Origin: Lentisphaerota bacterium
GTDB taxonomy: Bacteria; Verrucomicrobiota; Lentisphaeria; Victivallales; Victivallaceae
Assembly: GCA_015061605.1 (NCBI GenBank)
Contig: SUWH01000006.1
Location: 1-64,000 of the forward strand
Direction of reading: 5' to 3'
DNA: 64,000 nucleotides
Shown one piece after another: positions 60,107 to 64,000 of this stretch (the stretch's first letter is position 1; each line of letters starts with the position of its first letter). Both the position numbers and the translations under genes were made by a program. The notes under the pieces were generated by a model. It did no database searches. It saw nothing but the letters and a program-made list of their open reading frames with translations, and was not told where the DNA came from.

Positions 60107-60976
60107 ATGATAATTGATGCACATAATCATCCGGATTGGCACGGACATGATTTAAAGAAGTTCATTGCCAATATGGATCAATACGGTATCGACAAATGCT
60201 GGCTGTTGAGCTGGGAAGCTCCGGCGGCAGAGTGTTCTCCAAGCTATGTGGGAGTCACCCCAGGCGGCGTTACCGGAAGTGATATGCTGATTCCGTTTCA
60301 GCACTGTATAAATTATAAGAATGCTTTCCCGGAACGATTCATTCTCGGATACGCCCCTGACCCGCGCGATCCCGCCGCGTGTAAAAAACTCCGGGCGGCA
60401 CACAGCATTTACGGAGCGAAGATCTGCGGTGAAGTGAAGTTCCGTATGATGTATGACAACCCCGATGCGCTGCGGCTTTTCCGTGCCGCAGGTGAACTCG
60501 GAATGCCGGTCACACTGCACTTTGATTACGATTTCCAGAAAAGCGACCTCGATCCATGGACAGAGTGGTACGGCGGCACCATCGACACTCTGGAACGGAT
60601 GCTGCAAGCGTGCCCGGAAACGGCATTTCTCGGTCATGCTCCGGGATTCTGGATACATATATCCAATGATGAAATTTACAAAGAACGGCGTTCCGCTCCG
60701 GCGGGAACTCCGGTCATCCCCGGCGGCAGAATTGTGGAACTCATGCGTAAATATCCCAATTTATATTGTGATATTTCAGCCAATTCCGGATGCAACGCTC
60801 TGCGGCGGGATCCGGAACACGCAGTGAAGTTCCTGACGGAGTTTCAAGACCGCATCCTCTATGCGCGGGACTACTTTGACAATCAGCATCAGGAATTTCT
60901 CAATTCGCTGAATTTGCCGGAAACTGTTCTGCAAAAGATTTACAGTTTGAATGCAATAAAACTTGTCGGAGAATAA
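60107..60976 (+). CDS. Amidohydrolase-2 family protein in the glycan operon
   Basis: A 289-residue TIM-barrel hydrolase. IIDAHNHPDWHG gives the first metal His pair, TLHFDYDF and FLGHAPGFWIHI the next histidines, and ILYARDYFDN the final Asp. In the related gene at 49040 the last motif is MFGTDY; here G-T is replaced by A-R with the Asp kept. SGCNALRRDPEHAVKFL is shared. I chose the ATG at 60107 because the domain starts there; a GTG at 60083 immediately after the previous stop is an alternative. No signal peptide, so it is a cytosolic step after uptake. Confidence 0.78.
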   Translation: MIIDAHNHPDWHGHDLKKFIANMDQYGIDKCWLLSWEAPAAECSPSYVGVTPGGVTGSDMLIPFQHCINYKNAFPERFILGYAPDPRDPAACKKLRAAHSIYGAKICGEVKFRMMYDNPDALRLFRAAGELGMPVTLHFDYDFQKSDLDPWTEWYGGTIDTLERMLQACPETAFLGHAPGFWIHISNDEIYKERRSAPAGTPVIPGGRIVELMRKYPNLYCDISANSGCNALRRDPEHAVKFLTEFQDRILYARDYFDNQHQEFLNSLNLPETVLQKIYSLNAIKLVGE

Positions 60977-60982
60977 TTTATT

Positions 60983-62032
60983 ATGGATATTCAGAAAGTC
61001 GGTTTCGGCATTATCGGTGCCGGAATGATCGCAGACCTTCACGCCCGCGCCATCACTCAATTGGACAACACCGCACTTATCGGTGTCTTTGACCTCAACC
61101 CGGATTCTGCGGCAAAGCTGGCAAAAAAGTTCAACTGCCGCTGCTATGAACGTCTGGAAGAACTGCTCGCTGATCCGATGATCCAGGCGGTCACCATCGC
61201 CACTCCTTCCGGCAAACATGCCGATGTCGCCATCCCGGCCGCCAAAGCCGGTAAACACATCCTCTGCGAAAAACCCATTGAAATCACTCTTGAACGTACC
61301 GATGCGGTGATTCAGGCGTGCAATGAAAACAATTGTCTGCTTTCTCCGGTTTTCCAGGCACGTTTTTCGCGCCCGGTACAGCTGGTGCGGCAGGCGATGC
61401 GCAATGGCCGTTTCGGACGGATGGTGCTGGCAAGTGCCCACATGAGATGGTATAGAGAACCGTCATACTACACCGGTTCAAACTGGCGCGGCACCTGGGC
61501 TCTGGACGGTGGCGGCGCGCTGATGAATCAGGCGATCCATCTGATCGATCTGCTGCTCTACATCAACGGCAATCCGGAACAGGTTTTCGCCTTTTCCGGA
61601 ACCCTCACCCACAGTATCGAAGTCGAAGACAACCTCTGTGCCACTGTAAAATACCGCAACGGTTCTTTCGGCACGATCGAAGTCAGTACTTCGTGCGCTC
61701 CCGGTTTCCCGCGGCGGCTGGAATTTTCCGGCAGCACCGGCACGGTAGCCTTTGAAGAGGACCGTATCACCCGCTGGGAGTTTGCCAATCCCATCCCGGA
61801 AGATGAAGAGATCCGCCGCGTGCTTTCCGGTAAAGCCGATGCCAAGGGCGGTTCTTCGCCCATGAATATCAATGACAACGGTCACGTCAGCCAGATATCC
61901 GACCTTGCCGAAGCGATTTTGAACGGACGCGAACTCTTTCTCAACGGTCAGGAGGGGCGGCGCGCCATCGAACTTATCTGCGGTATATATGCTTCCGCAA
62001 AAAGCGGCAAGCCATATTATTTCAATTACTAA
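60983..62032 (+). CDS. Gfo/Idh/MocA-family oxidoreductase
   Basis: A 349-residue NAD(P)-dependent sugar oxidoreductase. The Rossmann loop is FGIIGAGMIADLHARAI, the cofactor/substrate Lys97 is in CEKPIE, and ALMNQAIHLIDLLLYING carries the His-x-x-Asp catalytic pair (H-L-I-D). The C-terminal alpha/beta domain is complete. Substrates in this family include inositols, glucose-type sugars and amino sugars. A GGAGAA site is present, six bases after the previous gene. Pairing with a DegT-type aminotransferase suggests oxidation to a keto sugar. Confidence 0.88.
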   Translation: MDIQKVGFGIIGAGMIADLHARAITQLDNTALIGVFDLNPDSAAKLAKKFNCRCYERLEELLADPMIQAVTIATPSGKHADVAIPAAKAGKHILCEKPIEITLERTDAVIQACNENNCLLSPVFQARFSRPVQLVRQAMRNGRFGRMVLASAHMRWYREPSYYTGSNWRGTWALDGGGALMNQAIHLIDLLLYINGNPEQVFAFSGTLTHSIEVEDNLCATVKYRNGSFGTIEVSTSCAPGFPRRLEFSGSTGTVAFEEDRITRWEFANPIPEDEEIRRVLSGKADAKGGSSPMNINDNGHVSQISDLAEAILNGRELFLNGQEGRRAIELICGIYASAKSGKPYYFNY

Positions 62033-62044
62033 TTTGAGGAAAGT

Positions 62045-63283
62045 ATGAAAAACCTTGCAATCAACGGCGGAACTCCGGCTATCCAGCCGGCGCTTCCGGA
62101 GCGCTTCCATTTCGGAAGAGAGGAAAAAGCAGCAGTCGATGCCCTGTTCGATCAGGCGATCGCCACCGGCAAAGTCCCCGGATACAACGGCAATGAGGAA
62201 ACTGAATTCTGCAAAGAGTTTGCCGCCGAACTCGGCGGCGGTTTCGCCGACGGAGTCAACGCCGGTACCAATGCGGTATTTGTCGCCTTGCGCGCATTGC
62301 ATCTTGAACCCTTTTCAGAAGTGATTTTCGGCTGTATCACCGATGCCGGCGGCGCAATGCCGATCGTTATGAACAACTGCATCCCCATTCCTGCTGATAC
62401 CCTGCCCGGAACCTTTATGCCCGGTCCCAAAGAGATCGAGGCGCGTATCACTGAACGCACCCGCGCCATCGTTATCGCCCACATCAGCGGAGACCCCGCC
62501 GATATGGAAGGTATCATGAAAGTCGCAGATAAATACGGCATCCCCGTTATCGAAGACTGCGCGCAGGCACCGATGACCACCATTCACGGCCGCCGCGCCG
62601 GAACTTTCGGTATTGCCGGAAGTTTCTCTCTGATGTTCGGCAAACACTTCTGTACCGGCGGTCAGGGTGGAGCAGTTTTCACCAAAGATGAAAACTTTTA
62701 CTGGGAGATCCGCCGTTCCGCCGACCGCGGCAAACCTTTCAATTCCGATGCCGGAAGCAACCTTTTCCCCGCGTTGAACTGCAATCTGGATGAGATCCAT
62801 GCCGCCATCGGCCGCGCCCAGCTCAAAAAACTCCACGACATCGTCCGCCGCCGCCGCGAAAATGTTAAATATCTGCTTGCCAACGGCTTGAATGATCTTA
62901 AAGGCAGTACGCCGAAAATCTTCCTGCCCGAAGGCGGTGAAAGCTGCCACTGGTGGGTCCACATGCACTTCAATGCGGAAAATATGAACTGCTCCAAATA
63001 TGAGTACATCGATGCCCTCAATGCCGAAGGGTATGCGCCCATTATCCGCAATTACAGCAATGCATATCAGCCCTCTTTGAGGTGGTTTGCCGATCGTGCC
63101 GGTAAATATCCGTGGAACAACCCCCTGTACAAAGGCGATCCCAATGCGGAATACCCCTGTCCCAACGCCGAAAAGGCTTTGGCAGAAGACTTCCTCATCC
63201 CGGTCTATGAAAGCTACACTGAACGGGATCTGGACAATATTATTGCCGCATTCCGTAAGCTGGATGCCGCTTTTGCCAAGTAA
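62045..63283 (+). CDS. DegT/DnrJ/EryC1/StrS-family aminotransferase
   Basis: A 412-residue PLP enzyme of the sugar aminotransferase family. The start LAINGGTPAIQP is typical of the StsC/RifK-like branch. VNAGTNAVFVALRALHL, VIEDCAQAPMTTIHGRRAGT (PLP Asp) and FSLMFGKHFCTGGQGGAVF with Lys200 as the Schiff-base residue are seen. It would interconvert a keto sugar or keto-inositol and its amino form using glutamine or glutamate. Last gene before the terminator. Whether it works in synthesis or breakdown is open; the adjacent oxidoreductase is a likely partner. Confidence 0.88.
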   Translation: MKNLAINGGTPAIQPALPERFHFGREEKAAVDALFDQAIATGKVPGYNGNEETEFCKEFAAELGGGFADGVNAGTNAVFVALRALHLEPFSEVIFGCITDAGGAMPIVMNNCIPIPADTLPGTFMPGPKEIEARITERTRAIVIAHISGDPADMEGIMKVADKYGIPVIEDCAQAPMTTIHGRRAGTFGIAGSFSLMFGKHFCTGGQGGAVFTKDENFYWEIRRSADRGKPFNSDAGSNLFPALNCNLDEIHAAIGRAQLKKLHDIVRRRRENVKYLLANGLNDLKGSTPKIFLPEGGESCHWWVHMHFNAENMNCSKYEYIDALNAEGYAPIIRNYSNAYQPSLRWFADRAGKYPWNNPLYKGDPNAEYPCPNAEKALAEDFLIPVYESYTERDLDNIIAAFRKLDAAFAK

Positions 63284-63299
63284 TTTACTGTAAAAAAAG

Positions 63300-63337
63300 A
63301 AGCGTGGTCTGTGTTGTGCAGATCACGCTTTTTTTTA
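63300..63337 (+). terminator. Terminator of the glycan operon
   Basis: AAGCGTGGTCTG (63300-63311) pairs with CAGATCACGCTT (63319-63330) with one G-T wobble and a seven-base loop, followed by an eight-base T run. The A run before the stem could also make it work for purE on the other strand. Confidence 0.9.
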
Positions 63338-63394
63338 TCGGGCGTTGATTAGAGTAATACGGCGCAACCCGGCTGATTTTGCGCGTTGAGTCAG

Positions 63395-63470
63395 CCGCGC
63401 GGCAAACGATGCCGCGCGGCACTTGCCGGCATAAAGACAATGAGCGCCTTGTTGTCCGTAATTGTCCGTT
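63395..63470 (-). repeat. Dispersed repeat shared in inverse orientation with 15644-15728
   Basis: On the minus strand it reads AACGGAC ... CGGACAACAAG ... CATTGTCTTTATG ... TTTGCCGCGCGG, matching 15644-15728. It also contains the perfect hairpin CCGCGCGGC-aaacgat-GCCGCGCGG (63395-63419). Confidence 0.65.
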
Positions 63471-63491
63471 CAGATTCCGCTCTTTGTGTTT

Positions 63492-63989
63492 TTATCTGGA
63501 GGAGAGTTCCTGCTGCAGTTCCGCGTCGGCGGCGAGCACCTGTTCGCGCTGTTTTTTGCGGAAATCTTTAAGTTTGGCAGCAAGTTCCGGATCGGATAAA
63601 GCAAGTATGCTCACGGCATAGAGCGCGGCATTTTTCGCTCCGGCTTTACCGCAGGTGACCGCCGCTACCGGGATACCGGGAGGCATCTGAACCACAGAAA
63701 GCAGTGAGTCCGCCGCTTTAAAAGGTTCTGAAACCATCGGGATACCAACCACCGGAAGCGTGGTGTGTCCGGCAATGACTCCACCCAGATGGGCAGCCAT
63801 ACCGGCGGCGCAGATGATGACTTTGATACCGTTTTTTTCTGCATTATCCGCAAATTCAGCGGCTTCGACCGGGGTGCGGTGCGCAGAAAGGATGCGGGCG
63901 GTAAAAGGTACGCCGAAAGAGTCGAGAACATCAAAAGCGTTGCGTACCACTTCGAGGTCGCTTTTGCTGCCCATAAGAATACCAACCAT
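63492..63989 (-). CDS. purE: N5-carboxyaminoimidazole ribonucleotide mutase PurE
   Basis: A 165-residue cytosolic enzyme of purine synthesis converting N5-CAIR to CAIR. GSKSDLEVVRNAFDVL (about 7-22), ILSAHRTPVEAAEFADNA (catalytic His near 42) and AAGMAAHLGGVIAGHTTLPVVG are the family's signatures. The length and SAHRTP loop fit the class I mutase, which works with PurK (not seen here). The ATG at 63989 has only 11 bases after it in the window, so the ribosome site is at the edge and cannot be judged fully. Confidence 0.95.
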   Translation of the reverse strand: MVGILMGSKSDLEVVRNAFDVLDSFGVPFTARILSAHRTPVEAAEFADNAEKNGIKVIICAAGMAAHLGGVIAGHTTLPVVGIPMVSEPFKAADSLLSVVQMPPGIPVAAVTCGKAGAKNAALYAVSILALSDPELAAKLKDFRKKQREQVLAADAELQQELSSR

Positions 63990-64000
63990 AATTGTTACCT

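Overview
This window looks like a chromosomal segment of a Gram-negative bacterium of the PVC group, most likely Lentisphaerota (Victivallis-like). The evidence is indirect, because there is no rRNA or universal marker phylogeny here. It has outer-membrane and LPS genes (kdsD, an LptE-like lipoprotein, a BamE-like lipoprotein, lnt, rmlBACD). It also has four prepilin-like proteins with an FTLIE N-terminus and a C-terminal H-X9-DG motif, and several secreted carbohydrate-active proteins of the DUF4838, DUF4091, Asp-box sialidase and alpha-galactosidase types. This combination is typical of gut Lentisphaerota. No tRNA, rRNA, integrase, transposase or CRISPR array was found.

Layout. Positions 242-7111 (+) form a tightly packed run: hisE, hisG, kdsD, a TPR envelope protein, an lptE-like gene, trkH, trkA, a HIT protein and an unknown exported protein. 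Positions 7101-11343 (-) hold acpS, a repeat-rich gap, an atypical ROK protein, nagB and a soluble PAS histidine kinase. Positions 11495-16846 (+) carry an exported unknown, an FmdB-type zinc ribbon, rsmA, nadA, rubrerythrin and a GNAT acetyltransferase. Positions 16902-19403 (-) carry a membrane protein and a beta-propeller protein. Positions 19833-33553 (+) are housekeeping and envelope genes: acpP, fabF, a LysM lipoprotein, phoH, a 7TM-HD phosphodiesterase, ybeY, a bamE-like gene, a glycosyltransferase, rmlBACD, a Nif3-family gene, lnt and marC. A 58-codon gene with its own strong promoter and terminator sits at 33779.

The second half is accessory. An alpha-galactosidase (34208) faces a four-gene minus-strand operon: prepilin, zinc-ribbon lipoprotein, prepilin, BtuF-like binding protein. 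A minus-strand block at 39295-46092 looks like an isolated phage tail-fibre or adhesin cassette, with a collagen-like fibre, two LamG-like proteins, a DUF1353 protein and a small membrane protein, but no capsid, portal or terminase. A sialidase and a five-bladed-propeller glycosidase-like protein follow. Then come an amidohydrolase, two tandem prepilin genes and a single long operon (51115-63337). That operon runs from a prepilin through a GATase-like-fold protein, a DUF4091 protein, two 777-residue DUF4838 paralogues, an amidohydrolase, a Gfo/Idh/MocA oxidoreductase and a DegT-family aminotransferase to a clear terminator. purE closes the window on the minus strand.

The most unusual signals are: the prepilin-led glycan operon; strong hairpins, partly built from a dispersed repeat, placed exactly in the prepilin leader codons before FTLIE; the stand-alone tail-fibre cassette; the small strongly promoted gene at 33779; and several families of hairpin-forming intergenic repeats. 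All function calls come from reading the sequence without database searches.
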